This document shows positions 28,384 through 38,792 of a stretch of DNA of 64,000 nucleotides, in pieces (positions within the stretch are counted from its first letter, which is position 1; every line of letters starts with the position of its first letter). The position numbers and the translations under genes are program-made. The notes below the pieces were generated by a model that saw only the letters and a list, made by a program, of their open reading frames with translations, was not told the origin of the DNA and did not search any database. The DNA is from Bedellia somnulentella (Eukaryota; Arthropoda; Insecta; Lepidoptera; Bedelliidae). The stretch is from assembly GCA_963576735.1 (NCBI GenBank), contig OY755198.1:2914001-2978000 (forward strand), given 5' to 3'.

Positions 28384-28671
28384 GTGATAGGGGGCAGGCC
28401 TATCGCCGTTTTGTACGAATACACTGTCACATGACTAAGTACAACTCAGTCATGTGGGTTTCCTCTCGATTTTCCCTCACCGTTACCAACCATGATAAAT
28501 TAACCACACCTATGTCTTTAGAAAAGACAAATTGGTATAGGCCCGACCCGGCATTTTAACACTAGTCGTTTACACGATATCAGGTGTTCTACCCATTGAG
28601 CTATCACTTTGTACAAACCTGCTAGATATATCACACTGTACGCATTGCCATTCACGCTTCCAATTAAAAAT

Positions 28672-29032
28672 CATAACATAACATAAACGTTCACGCCGAA
28701 TATCCCCGAAGGGGTTGGCAGAGGTACATATACTTCTGAACATCACGTGACTTTGTCACCTGGTGTTCAGAGTACCCACGTTTTGCATGGACAGTGTAAT
28801 CACGTGATAGGGGGCAGGCCTATCGCCGTTTTGTACGAATACACTGTCATATGACTAAGTACAACTCAGCCATGTGGGTTTCCTCACGATGTTTTCCCTC
28901 ACCGTTAACAACCATGATAAATTAACCACACATATGTCTTTAGAAAAGACAAATTGGTGTAGGCCCGACCCAGAATTTGAACACTAGTCGTTTGCACGAT
29001 AACCGAGTGTTCTACCCACTGGGCTATCACGG
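28672..29032 (-). repeat. SINE-B, full length, near consensus
   Basis: ATAACATAACATAAACG tail, TATCCCCGAAGGGGTTGGC hairpin, complete body and head ending GGGCTATCACGG. Best B1 type copy on the minus strand. Confidence 0.95.
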
Positions 29033-29263
29033 TTGTTTTAATAATTTATATTATTAATATTTAATAAAAATCATATAAAACCAAAAGCCCTGGTTTTCAA
29101 AATCTGCTTTGTCAAATGAAAATAAATCAATTGAAATATTAAACGAGCCAATATTATATTGAATTTGGGTAATAAAAGCTGTGATTTATATGGATTCTTT
29201 GTTCTGCCAGTTGTTTGGCTGTTGTGACCTGGCGCGTACTACACGGGATTATCCTACCGCAGT

Positions 29264-29522
29264 ACATACATACATATACTCACGGCTATAAATCCCTAGA
29301 TGGGGTAGCCAGAGCTAAGGAATTCGAAATTCCTCAGCCACGTTTGGAAAGATGAGTGGGGAAAAGATGGTAAAATAAAGGTTGTTGGTGATGGGTCTCT
29401 AACCGCATCGCCCAAAAAATCCCTTAAAAGCCCCAATACCGTTAGTCGCCTCTTACATACACCCATCGGAAGAAATGGGGTAGTGCTATTCTAAGCCGAC
29501 ACTACACAGCAACCGCCTATAA
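29264..29522 (-). repeat. SINE-A (A1) with 11-bp target duplication
   Basis: CCTACCGCAGT at 29253-29263 and 29523-29533. About 12 extra bases (AACCGCCTATAA) lie between the SINE 5' end and the right duplication. Confidence 0.9.
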
Positions 29523-29555
29523 CCTACCGCAGTCTATAGTCAAATATATTTTATC

Positions 29556-29593
29556 ATGGGAACTAACGGCGTGAGAATATGTATGTATGTATA
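29556..29593 (+). mobile_element. Ultra-short RTE-1 3' insertion
   Basis: ATGGGAACTAACGGCGTGAG then AATATGTATGTATGTA: only the terminal 38 bp of the LINE. Confidence 0.75.
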
Positions 29594-29646
29594 TTTCATT
29601 ATGTAGTGTCATAATTTATGTTAATAAACACTTTTTATATTTTAAA

Positions 29647-30195
29647 CTAGTGGTCCGCCCCGGCTTCGCACGGATGGTGTTAAATATTTTCACTGTTTAC
29701 CCCCTACAGTATTTAGCGTGATGTTATATCCTATGTCCTTTTCCTGGATTTAAGCTACCTCTCCAACAAATTTTAGCCAGATCGGTTCGTCTGTTCTCGA
29801 GTTATAAATAGTGTAACTGACACGACTTTCTTTTATATATTATGTGGTTGTTGTGCCTCACTCGACATAGATAGAAATAGTGTGTCGCGGACTTTTTTGT
29901 AGATATTTATAAGATCTACAATTAATTATAAAATTTTATGGTTCTATCTTTTGTAGTTTAGGCAGCGTACGCAAAAGAAGTAACTTCTTTGGTTGTTTTT
30001 TTTCAGTTTGTGTCCGAAAAATCCAAATATCTTACGGAACCCTATTTTTTCCCAAAATTAAATATAGTCTATGTTAGTCGTGAATAACGTAGCTTTTGAA
30101 TGGTGAAAGAATTTTAAAAATCGGTCAAGTAGTTTATGAGCCTATTCATTACAACCAAACAAACAAAGTTTTCCTTCTTATAATATTAGTGTAGA
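29647..30195 (-). mobile_element. Non-autonomous Helitron
   Basis: Minus strand: A|TCTACACTAATATTATAAG at the 5' end, and CGTGCGAAGCCGGGGCGG followed by ACCACTAG|T at the 3' end. A GC-rich hairpin before CTAG and insertion between A and T fit Helitrons. The 5' end word AGTGTAGAT is duplicated just outside (30202-30210). Confidence 0.75.
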
Positions 30196-30298
30196 TATAG
30201 AAGTGTAGATAGGTATATTCCTTTTCAGAATTGAATCCTGAACACTATTATAAAAGTTTTTAGGCTTACGAATTGCTGAAAGATTACTTTTAAGAATT

Positions 30299-30515
30299 GC
30301 CGTGTGTGGCTTAAAATGCCACTAACACTTCCAACCCACGGGTGTGAAAGAGGCGACTATGGATGTGGGTGGGCGACATGGTTGGAGACTACACCGATGA
30401 TATCTATCGATTTATCTATCATAGTGTCTCCTATCAACTTCCAAATATGGCTGAAAATGTTATAGCTTGAAGGTTCTAGCTGCCCCTTTTTGAGATTTAT
30501 AGCCGTGGGTATGTA
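30299..30515 (+). repeat. SINE-A (A3), diverged
   Basis: GCCGTGTGTGGCTTAAAATG to GCCGTGGGTATGTAT. The inner hairpin stem is lost (CTGCCCCTTTTTGAGA). Confidence 0.8.
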
Positions 30516-30759
30516 TTACATACATTTACTCACGGCTATAAATCCCTAGATGGGGTAGCCAGAGCTAAGGAATGAGAAATTCCTCAGCCACTTTTGGAAA
30601 GTTAAGTGGGGAAAAGATGGTAAAATAAAGGTTGTTGGTGATGGGTCTCCAACCGCATCGCCCAAAAATCCCTTTAAAGCCCCTATACCGTTAGTCGCCT
30701 CTTACGTACACCCGCCGGAAGAATTGGGGTAGTGCTATTCTAAGCCGACACTACACAGC
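30516..30759 (-). repeat. SINE-A (A1), full length, tail-to-tail
   Basis: Begins TACATACATTTACTCACGG in the tail of the previous copy; ends GCCGACACTACACAG. Confidence 0.9.
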
Positions 30760-30936
30760 AAGTATGTATTACTTATTGTATTTTACTGAGGTTGTCATGT
30801 CAACACCAATCAAAAATTCCTAAAAGAAAATCAATATATATAATAGTAATAAATAAAGGAAACAAACAGGCAACGCAAACACTATTTAAAAGTGTAAAAA
30901 AACAAAGGATAGACGAATTTCGTATTGGCAGCCATT

Positions 30937-31008
30937 GACACGATAGCTCAATTGGTAGAGCGACGGGGGCGTATACCCGAGGTCGCGGGTTCGATTCCCG
31001 CCTGTGTC
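30937..31008 (+). tRNA. tRNA-like gene, probably a pseudogene or SINE head
   Basis: 72 nt with a nearly complete acceptor stem (GACACGA/CTGTGTC), D arm GCTCAATTGGTAGAGC and perfect T arm GCGGGTTCGATTCCCGC. The anticodon arm (CGGGGGCGTATACCCG) has a 4-bp stem and no U33, so no anticodon can be read with confidence. A second partial copy at 39744 shares the flank TCGAAATTTTTCTT, which argues for a dispersed element. Confidence 0.45.
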
Positions 31009-31065
31009 GAAATTTTTCTTCCCATTATTTATTTGTAATAATCCCATGAGGTTTTCATGAACAAA

Positions 31066-31130
31066 ACATACATAAATACATACATACATATACTCACGGC
31101 TATAAATCCCTAAAAGGGGTAGCCAGAGCT
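31066..31130 (-). repeat. SINE-A 3' end only
   Basis: CATA tail to AAAAGGGGTAGCCAGAGCT. Confidence 0.85.
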
Positions 31131-31158
31131 GAAAAATAAATGAACAAAAACATTCAAA

Positions 31159-32145
31159 TCTATACTTATAATAAATCTGTAGAGAGGTCAATTCTGTACA
31201 TGAAATATATTTTCAAAATAACTATCAGGGGGTGATTGATTAGTGATCGTAACTGATGCCAAAAATTCAATCAGTAATTTTTTTTTCTGTCTGTCTGTCT
31301 GTCCGTCCGTCTGTCTGTCTGTCTGTCGGTTTGTATGTTCCTTATGGAAACGAAACGAAAACTACTCTTTACAACTTTACATATTTACAATTTATCTTCT
31401 TATTCCTGGGCAGGTTATAGTATACTTTTCGGCAGAGTAGTAAAGCGGAATTTGGGGAAATTTTGGGCAAACGGGAGAAGTAACTCCATTTTTTGAGCTT
31501 CCGTCGCGTGTGCAGCCTTAATGGTTAAAGTTACGTAGAAATCACATATTACGGAAATATTCTGCATAGAATTGTCTAAAAAATATCCTACAACAGCATA
31601 TGCCTCTCTTATGGTTAACTCACAATAACACGTGTAACTCCTGATAGCTTGACAGTTCGGAGCATTCTGATGATGTTTACTTTCAAGTTTATTATACTCT
31701 CACTCACCCTTAATTTAAAAACAATAACACCTATTCAATGAAAAAAGAATCATAGAAATCGGTACAGAAACACCAAAGTTATACAATGAAATAAAATAGA
31801 CCAAAACCAAATCCTTACTAACTTGCATATAACATACTAGATGGCGCCAGTAGTTTCATCCTACATTGTTTCTTTTTTAGATTGTTTTAAATATTTCATA
31901 GCATTTTACTCAACTTCAACTCTACCAACTCAACCTGAAAATTAGCTTATGTTCAGATATACAAAACCGTTCATAAAAGCGCTTTCAAAATCACAAAGTT
32001 ACAATATTCTGACGTGCTACAAATTGTAATCAAGGCAAGGCGCTAAATTTCATAAATCTTGAGCAGTGATTGAAGAAACCTCAGATGTTTTTAAAACTGA
32101 GCGTAGTTTGGAGTGGAGCCGTGCGGTGCTGGGCCAATCCACTAG
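31159..32145 (+). mobile_element. Non-autonomous Helitron, 987 bp
   Basis: A|TCTATACTTATAATAAATC at the left, GTGGAGCCGTGCGGTGCTGG then CCAATCCACTAG|T at the right: TC...CTAG ends, insertion between A and T, and a 3' hairpin (GTGGA/TCCAC). Inside is a (TCTG)n run. No Rep/helicase reading frame. Confidence 0.75.
31277..31328 (+). repeat. (TCTG)n microsatellite
   Basis: Thirteen near-perfect units with TCCG variants, part of the Helitron. Confidence 0.9.
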
Positions 32146-32258
32146 TTATAAATAATAGTAGTGTTGATTGCATCAACAGCGAATAAGTTGCAAGAGATGG
32201 TAAATAAAGGTAAGCCTTTTGAAAGAATAGGAATGAGTGTTAATGTGTGAAGGGTGAA

Positions 32259-32325
32259 AAGTCACGTAATGTTCAGAAGTATTATTCCTCTGCTAACTGT
32301 GAAAATTTGTGTTGAGTTGAGCCAT
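32259..32325 (+). repeat. SINE-B 3' relic
   Basis: AAGTCACGTAATGTTCAGAA and CCTCTGCTAAC; the hairpin is lost. Confidence 0.55.
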
Positions 32326-32354
32326 AGATTTATTATGCTATACTTACTTATACT

Positions 32355-32493
32355 TCCGAAGTGAGAAGAATAAAAGAGCATGTATGAGAAGAATAATAAA
32401 TGTAAGGGAAGCAAGAGAGGTTTGTCAGGATATACAAAGTCTCTGCCTACCCCAATGGGAATAATGGGCGTGAGTATAAGTAAGTAAGTAAGT
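32355..32493 (+). mobile_element. RTE-2 3' fragment with (TAAG)n tail
   Basis: CGAAGTGAGAAGAATAAAAG to CCCCAATGGGAATAATGGGC, GTGAGTATAAGTAAGTAAG. Confidence 0.85.
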
Positions 32494-32627
32494 GCTTACT
32501 CGTACTTTTATAGATTGGCAATACAAAGATGACAGCGAGACAACAAACAAAGTACAACGGTGTTTGTAAAGGATAGAATCTGTGACCATGAGAAATTTCA
32601 TAAGATTCACGAAGCAACACTTTTTTT

Positions 32628-32768
32628 TTACAAAAGATTACTATTTTTCAACTTTAAATTACAAATAGCTAAAAAGTTTTCGTCCCGTTCTTCTAAAAGC
32701 CTATTTTTTACTTTTTCTGCATCATCCAGCTCTCTTTTTAGTTTTTCATATTTTTTTCGGCAGCCGTT
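32628..32768 (-). CDS. Candidate terminal exon, coiled-coil peptide
   Basis: Minus strand: acceptor CACAACTTGTAG, then 46 codons and TAA. The peptide is charged and heptad-like (KKYEKLKRELDDAEKVKNRL, LEERDENFLAICNLKLK), as in a coiled coil. Entry phase 0 matches the candidate exon at 33521-33571. Could be host or transposon-derived; no family recognised. Confidence 0.4.
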   Translation of the reverse strand, partial: NGCRKKYEKLKRELDDAEKVKNRLLEERDENFLAICNLKLKNSNLL

Positions 32769-32819
32769 CTACAAGTTGTGATCCTGTCCATTTTACGAAA
32801 CGAACAGTCTTAATATTTT

Positions 32820-32850
32820 ACATACATACATATACTCACGGCAATAAATA
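32820..32850 (-). repeat. SINE-A tail stub
   Basis: ACATACATACATATACTCAC GGCAATAAAT followed by an A run. Confidence 0.7.
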
Positions 32851-32883
32851 AAAAAAAAACTTTGGGCTCAACGAAAGAATGAA

Positions 32884-33127
32884 TGAAAGTTAAGTAGCGA
32901 AAGAGATATATAGAGCCAATTTAGATGGTGTTGTGCGTAGAGGACGGCAGGATAAGATGTTTGAAATGCAAATAGAAAACGTTTTTGCAAAGGTAAAAGA
33001 AATGATGAGAAGTATGTGTGAGAAAAATAATGAATGTAAAGGAAGCAAGAGAGATCTTTCAGGATTGTGCAAATCAATAGTCTCTGTATTCTCTAAATGG
33101 GAATAATGGGGGTGAGTATAAGTAAGT
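32884..33127 (+). mobile_element. RTE-2 3' fragment, diverged
   Basis: GAAAGAGATATATAGAGCC to TGGGAATAATGGGGGTGAG, TATAAGTAAGTAAA. Confidence 0.8.
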
Positions 33128-33135
33128 AAAATTTA

Positions 33136-33160
33136 GCTGTGTAGTACTGGCTTAATAAAT
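33136..33160 (+). repeat. SINE-A 5' stub
   Basis: GCTGTGTAGTACTGGCTTAA only. Confidence 0.5.
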
Positions 33161-33235
33161 ATTTCGATTTTGTTTTAAGTAAAAAAAAAAAATATATTAA
33201 CATAAGCGATTAAAAGTGGTATATAAGTTCTAAGT

Positions 33236-33446
33236 GCTGTGTAGTGCCGGCTTAGAATAGCACTCCCCATTTCTTCCGGTGGGTGTACGTAAGAGGCGAC
33301 AAACGGTATTATCATCACCAAAAACCTTTATTTCACCATCTTTTCCCCGCGCAACTTTCAAAAGTGGCTGAGGGATTTCTAATTCCCTAGCTCTGGCTAC
33401 CCCTTCGTGGGATTTATAGCCGTGAGTATGTGTATGTATATGTATG
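33236..33446 (+). repeat. SINE-A with internal deletion
   Basis: GCTGTGTAGTGCCGG...GCGACAAACGGTATTATCATC joins across the B-box-like region. Hairpin present; tail TATGTATATGTATG. Confidence 0.9.
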
Positions 33447-33520
33447 GTATATAAGACAAGGTAGGTATTATGTTAGTTTATGTATAGTATTTAATAAAAA
33501 AGATCTTATGTCATACTTAC

Positions 33521-33571
33521 AAACGTGCGAGGTAAAGAAGTATAATCTTCACGGTGTCGGCTTATTATTCG
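33521..33571 (-). CDS. Candidate 51-nt exon (minus strand)
   Basis: Minus strand: acceptor TATTTCTTATTTTGTAGTTGTAG and perfect donor ACGTTT|GTAAGT. The only open frame reads RIISRHREDYTSLPRTF, phase 0 at both ends, compatible with 32628-32768. Confidence 0.4.
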
Positions 33572-33747
33572 CTACAACTACAAAATAAGAAATAAATATA
33601 TACAGACATATCATACACAGATCAAGTTAGCCCCAAACTAAGTAAGACTTGTACGATAGGATACTAACTCAACGATGTATTTCTTATATATAATACACAT
33701 ATAAATAACAGCCAAGACTAAGGAACAATCATTTGTGCTCATAACAT

Positions 33748-33828
33748 AAATGATGCCCTCAGCGGGGATCCAATCCGCAATCTGCGGACGAAGAAGCTAG
33801 TCACCTATCCACTCAACCACGGCTGTCG
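33748..33828 (-). repeat. tRNA-like SINE head of a third kind
   Basis: Minus strand: CGTGGTTGAGTGGATAGG (A-box region) and GGATTGGATCCCC (B-box region); stems imperfect. A related A-box word occurs near 50820. Confidence 0.45.
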
Positions 33829-34228
33829 TTAAAAAGATATATAAATTTAGGTAAACTGCCAAAGTTTTCAAAGAAGATCGTACATTCGGTAATTGATAGT
33901 CTCTGTCTACCCTTATCAGCCCAAATAGATTGATACTATTCATACAAAAAGTCTTTGAAACGCCAAGACTATTTTCTAGGATTAACAAGAAACCGTTTCC
34001 AAAGAAGCCTTTGAGGCTGTATAACTCTGAGACGTAGCATTTTAAGCTCCCGTCGTAACTTAAATAACTACGATATTTCGTAGCAGGTGTCTACGCCGTA
34101 GACGGTGATAGACTTGTAGATAATAATGGTTCTTTTAGCATGAAGCTACAAACTTTTTGTTACTTTTAGTTTATTTCTTCCTGCTTTTTCAACGTTGCCA
34201 GTATTTTTTATTAAATAACTCAAACTCA

Positions 34229-34574
34229 ATCGTTCACGGCGTATATACCCAAAGGCATGGCAGAGGTACTAATACTTATGAACATCACGTGAAATTGTCA
34301 CCTGATTTTCAGAGTACCCACGTGTTGCTTGAACAGTGTACTCACGTGATAGGAAGGAAGTCTATCGCCGTTTTTTACGAATTTACTGTCACATGACTAC
34401 GCACAACTTAGCCATGTAGGTTTCCTCACGATGTTTTCCCTCGCCGTTGACAACCATGATAAGTTGGTCACACATGTGTGTTTAGAAAGACAAATTGGTG
34501 TATGTCCGACCCGGGATTAATACCCTCATTGTCTGCACGATAAGCGGTGTTCTTCCCACTCAGCTACCTCGGCT
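34229..34574 (-). repeat. SINE-B, full length, diverged
   Basis: CGTTCACGGCGTATATACCC (hairpin decayed) to CACTCAGCTACCTCGGCTG. Confidence 0.85.
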
Positions 34575-34592
34575 GTACTTCTTTACATCATG

Positions 34593-34678
34593 CGACAATT
34601 TTGCCACATTTTGCATGGACAGTGCGCTCACGAAATAGAGGGCAGGCCTGTCGAAATGTACAAATACACTGTAATACA
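34593..34678 (-). repeat. SINE-B body fragment
   Basis: TTGCATGGACAGTGCGCTCA to TACAAATACACTGTAATAC. Confidence 0.7.
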
Positions 34679-34686
34679 ATAAATTA

Positions 34687-34930
34687 GCTGTGTAGTGTCG
34701 GCTTAGAATAACACTACCCTATTTCTACCCGTGGGTGATCGTAAGAGGCGACTAAGGGTATTGGGGCTTTTTATTGGATTTTTGGGCGATGCAGTTGGAG
34801 ACCCATCACCAAAAACCTTTATTTTTACCATCTTTTCCCCACTCAACTTCCAAAAGTGGCTGAGGAGTTTATAATGCCTTAGCTCTGGCTACCCCTTCTA
34901 GGGAAATTGACCGTGAGTATATGAATGTAA
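34687..34930 (+). repeat. SINE-A, mixed A1/A2 type
   Basis: A1 5' end (GCTGTGTAG) with CTACCCGTGGGTGATCG of A2 and CTTTTTATTGGATTTTTGG. Tail decayed (ATGAATGTAAG). Confidence 0.9.
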
Positions 34931-35086
34931 GTATATGTACAATAAATACTACCTACCCATGTAGGCTGGAGGTCCTCTCGATATTTTTCCCTTATCCTAT
35001 TTGTAGAGTTAATAATGTAACACAATATTCTACCGTTGTCTTAGTAATGGGGTTTCGTTTAACGTTTTCGATACAAATCACTAATA

Positions 35087-35200
35087 ACATACATATACCC
35101 ACGGCTATAAATCCCTAAAGGGGTAGCCAGAGCTCAGGAACAAGAAATTCCTCAGCCACTTTTGGAAGTTGCGTGGGGAAAAGATAGTAAAATAAAGGTT
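35087..35200 (-). repeat. SINE-A 3' half, arm 1 of a foldback
   Basis: CATA tail to AGTAAAATAAAGGTT, then a direct switch to the plus-oriented copy. Confidence 0.85.
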
Positions 35201-35405
35201 GTAAGAGGCGACTAAGGGTATTGGGGCTTTTTATTGGATTTTTGGGTGATGCGGTTGGAGACCCATCACCTAAAACCTTTATTTTTACCATCTTTTCCCC
35301 ACTATCATTTCCAAAAGTGGCTGAGGAATTTCTAATTCCTTAGCTCTGGCTACCCCTTCTAGGGATTTACAGCCGTGAGTATATGTATGTATGTATGTAT
35401 GTATG
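35201..35405 (+). repeat. SINE-A, arm 2 of a foldback
   Basis: GTAAGAGGCGACTAAGGG to (TATG)5. The 3' halves of the two copies can pair over about 100 bp. Confidence 0.85.
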
Positions 35406-35434
35406 GTGGCAGTTAATATTAAATCTAAATATCA

Positions 35435-35515
35435 TGTGACATTCTTGTCACTTGATGTTCAGAGTACCTTTTAAATGGACAGTGTAGTCACGTGGGTAGA
35501 CCTATCGCTCAATTT
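35435..35515 (-). repeat. SINE-B fragment
   Basis: TGACATTCTTGTCACTTGAT to CACGTGGGTAGACCTATCGC. Confidence 0.65.
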
Positions 35516-35529
35516 GTTACGAAGAAATA

Positions 35530-35622
35530 GATACATATACAACCACGAATCCCAAGAAGGGGTAGCCAGAGCTCAGAGCAAGAAACGTTTTAGCCACATT
35601 TGGAAGTTGATAGGGGACAATA
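35530..35622 (-). repeat. SINE-A 3' fragment
   Basis: ATACAACCACGAATCCCAAG to TTGGAAGTTGATAGGGGAC. Confidence 0.7.
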
Positions 35623-35849
35623 TTTTATTTATTTATTTTATTTTGAAGATTTACAGCGTATATATTAACTTAACAATAAAGTAAACAATACAATGCCAAT
35701 TAAAAATCTCCACCTATAACAATTAAACTAAAAACAACAACTTACAGACTAAAAGTAAATTCAAATAACAGACCAAGAACAATAGAAATTAGGTAACAAT
35801 ACTAAAAACTAAATTAATTATTGCTGTACATAGTTGATTGATCTCTAAC
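35623..35849. other. AT-rich, possibly an antisense LINE tail
   Basis: (TTTA)n start followed by A-rich DNA, similar in style to the insertion at 54789; not identified. Confidence 0.3.
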
Positions 35850-36019
35850 CACATACATACATATACTCACGGCTATAAATCTCTAGAAGGGGTAGCCAGA
35901 GCTAAGGAATTCAGAAACCACACCGCCCAAAAGTCATTTAAAAACCCCTATACCCTTAGTCACCTCTTATGCCGAGTGTGGAAAGGGGTAGTGATATTCC
36001 AAGTTAGCTCTATGTGGCA
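35850..36019 (-). repeat. SINE-A with internal deletion
   Basis: CATA tail to GGTAGCCAGAGCTAAGGAAT, then directly ACACCGCCCAAAAGTC and the 5' end. Confidence 0.8.
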
Positions 36020-36059
36020 ATTTAAACATTTTTCATTTATTATAGTAATTTTTATGTTC

Positions 36060-36215
36060 TTTTTTCATTTGATTCCTTTTATTTTAATCCAAAGAAGTGG
36101 TTGTAATAACAACCTTCATTTTACTATGTTTTTCTAACTCAAATTCGAAAACTTGATGAAAGATTTCGAATATTGAGGCTCTGAAAACCACTTTTGGGAT
36201 TTAACATCGTAATTA
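36060..36215 (+). repeat. Very degenerate SINE-A
   Basis: ACAACCTTCATTTTACTATG, GGCTCTGAAAACCAC, GGGATTTAACATCG. Confidence 0.4.
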
Positions 36216-36375
36216 TAATGTGTGTTTGTGTATTTAGTTTTATTTTATTTGGTATGTCCGACTAGTATAAATAAATAATTTATCTTTCTACTTATCAAAA
36301 CAAAAGCTGATGACATAAAAATAAGAAAAATATAAATTTTTGTTGATGTTGAATGAGGTTAGTATATTTTTTATA

Positions 36376-36617
36376 TACATTCATATAATCACGGCTATAA
36401 TTACCTAGAAGGGGTAGCCAGAGCCAAGGAATTATAAATTCCTCAGCCACTTTTGGAAGTTGAGCGGGGAAAAGGCGGTAAAATAAAGGTTTTTGGTGAT
36501 GGGTCTCCAACCGCATCGCCCAAAATTCCAATAATAAGCCCCAAAACCCTTAGTTGCCACTTACGATACCCGTGGGTAGACAGGAGTAACGACATTCTAA
36601 GCCGGCACCACACGGCA
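36376..36617 (-). repeat. SINE-A, full length
   Basis: ACATTCATATAATCACGG to GCCGGCACCACACGGC. Confidence 0.9.
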
Positions 36618-37735
36618 ATTTTTAAATTTTGATGATATAAACTTTTTATTTAATAATTTTCACCTTTTTTAAGGCCATTTTTTCATTATATGTATAAAAA
36701 CCCAATTAGTTAAAGTGCATTTCAAAAGCTCTTTGTTAGTGCCACAACACAGGTCAATCATGCGAAAAAAAAAACGTTTACCAGTAATTAAATTAACTAT
36801 TACGAACCATACCGAACGCTGACCAAATTCTAGCTTGGCATAACCTGAAGACAGAGACAGAACATACATAGGTGCGAGGGAGACGACTAGAAACACAAAG
36901 CTTCGCCCAATCAATGCATACTGCTCAAGCTTTCAGTTCTTCGTGAGGCTTCTTTGAAATAGCGGTGCGTTTTGTTAATTTCAGGCATAAATTTACAAAA
37001 ATCTAAATAAAATACTACAAATAAATACATTTAAGCATAGCAAAACTAATAAACATAACATATTTCAACAATTTTTAGTGTTTTTGCAAGGAGATTGGAG
37101 TAAAACATAGTTTTGTATGCGGAAACGATGCGTTTTGACAAAAGAACTAAATCGGTGACAAGTTACTGCCAAAATCTACTGAAACCCTACAGCGGTACAA
37201 GCAAAAAAATTTTTTATTATCACTAAAACACGTAAAATAAATCGAATACAGTTTTTTATAAAAGATAAGTCAGTGTAAAATAAAAATATATCAATACAAA
37301 AGCTATATAAGTGTAATTTTTAGTGCTTCTACTAGTTTTTGCCTCTTTGTGTCATTCAACGCATATTTTTTGCTTAATCCAGAAGCGGGGATTTTTCTTT
37401 GTTCTGAAAGAGGAAGTGTCTCAGTGACAAAAGGTAACATGTTTCAATATTTCATTCTGTCTTTCCGCCATTTTGGTTTGCTGGTCAACTGTTTATGCTC
37501 TAATGCTTGGTATTCTATTAATATTATGTCCTGTTTTATTAAAAATAGGGATAATATACCTTATTTGTATTAGTAAAACGTTGTTTTTTGGTTTTCAGTG
37601 AATACAAGAGTAAAATCGTTTGAAAATAAGGCTTTATGTGACTGCTTCGTTGGGTTTTAAGTTGCATTAGTTTTAATACTATTCTGTACTGCCTTTTGGG
37701 GATAAGAAAATATATTATGTCTTATACTGTGAATT
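36618..37735. other. Longest repeat-poor stretch; no gene found
   Basis: About 1.1 kb without a recognised repeat. Short open frames on both strands (36669-36914 minus, 37349-37573 plus) lack coding character or splice sites. Confidence 0.4.
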
Positions 37736-37995
37736 GCCGTGTAGTGTCGGCTTAGAATAGCACTACCCCATTTCTACCCGTGGGTAATCGTAAGAGGCGA
37801 CTAAGGGTATAGGGGCTTTTTAAGTAACTTTTGGGCGATGTGGTTGGAGACCCGTCACTACCAATTATTTATTATTACCATCTTTTCCCCAATTAACTTC
37901 CAAAAGTGGCTGAGGAATATTTTATTTCCAAAGCTCTGGCTACCCCGTTTAGGGATATATAGCCGTGAACATATGTATCTATGTATGTATGTATG
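37736..37995 (+). repeat. SINE-A (A2) with 14-bp target duplication
   Basis: TTATACTGTGAATT at 37722-37735 and 37996-38009. It inserted immediately upstream of the 5' end of an older A3 copy. Confidence 0.95.
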
Positions 37996-38009
37996 TTATA
38001 CTGTGAATT

Positions 38010-38252
38010 GCCGTGTAGTGCCGGTTTAGAATGTAACTACCCCTTTCTACCCACGGGTGTCGTAAGAGGTGACTAAGGGTATGAGGCTTTTTAAAGTGGG
38101 TTTTGGACAATCGGGTTTGAGGTCTATCACCAAAGATACTTTATTTACACAATTTCATCCCCTATCAAGTTCCAAATGCGGCAGAGGATTTTCTCTCTAC
38201 ACGCTCTGGTTACCTCTTTTGAGATTTATAGCCGTTAGTATATGTGTGTATG
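38010..38252 (+). repeat. SINE-A (A3), near full length
   Basis: GCCGTGTAGTGCCGG, CCCACGGGTGTCGTAAGAGG, TTTTGAGATTTATAGCCGTT, short tail. Confidence 0.9.
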
Positions 38253-38378
38253 TCAAAATATAATATTTTGTATACTTTACACAGTTGTTTATTAAAGTAA
38301 TCTTAATGTATTGTATATTTATTAATTTATTTGCATCACACAGCAGGCACTTAACAAGTTGAACAAAGAAATATCCTT

Positions 38379-38592
38379 CATACATACATACATACATACA
38401 TATACTCACGGCTATAAATCCCTAGATGGGGTAGCCAGAACTAAGGAATTAGAAATTCCTCAGCCAGTTTTGGTAAGTTAAAAGGGGAAAAGATGGTAAA
38501 ATAAAGGTTGTTGGTGATGGGTCTCCAGCCTCATCGCCCAGAAATCCTTTAAAAGCCCCAATACTGTTAGCCACCTCTTACGTACACCCACT
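38379..38592 (-). repeat. SINE-A (A1), 5' end missing
   Basis: Long CATA tail to CCTCTTACGTACACCCACTA. Confidence 0.9.
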
Positions 38593-38633
38593 AATAACAA
38601 CATTATTTTAAATATAAAGGCTGTGTTTGGTTC

Positions 38634-38792
38634 ATACGTACATATATTCACGCCACTATTTCCCATTGGGGAGGCAGAGACTATCGATTGTCACTTTGTA
38701 CGAAAGCTCTGACAAACCTTTCTAGTTTCATTTACATCCATGAATCTGATCATACATGCTCTTTAATTCTTATGACTTCAGACGCTTGCCAT
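38634..38792 (-). mobile_element. RTE-1 3' fragment, diverged
   Basis: TATTCACGCCACTATTTCCC to CTTCAGACGCTTGCC. Confidence 0.75.

Larger units (their letters stand above)
24750..28612 (-). repeat. SINE-B split by a 3.6-kb LINE
   Basis: Left part TCACCTGGTGTTCAGAG to CACGTGATA (24805), right part GTGATAGGGGGCAGGCC (28384) to the head ending GAGCTATCAC. The two parts join seamlessly in the SINE-B consensus. Confidence 0.9.

Noticed and set aside
30937..31008. Functional tRNA gene
   Set aside because: No U33 and a 4-bp anticodon stem; kept only as tRNA-like.
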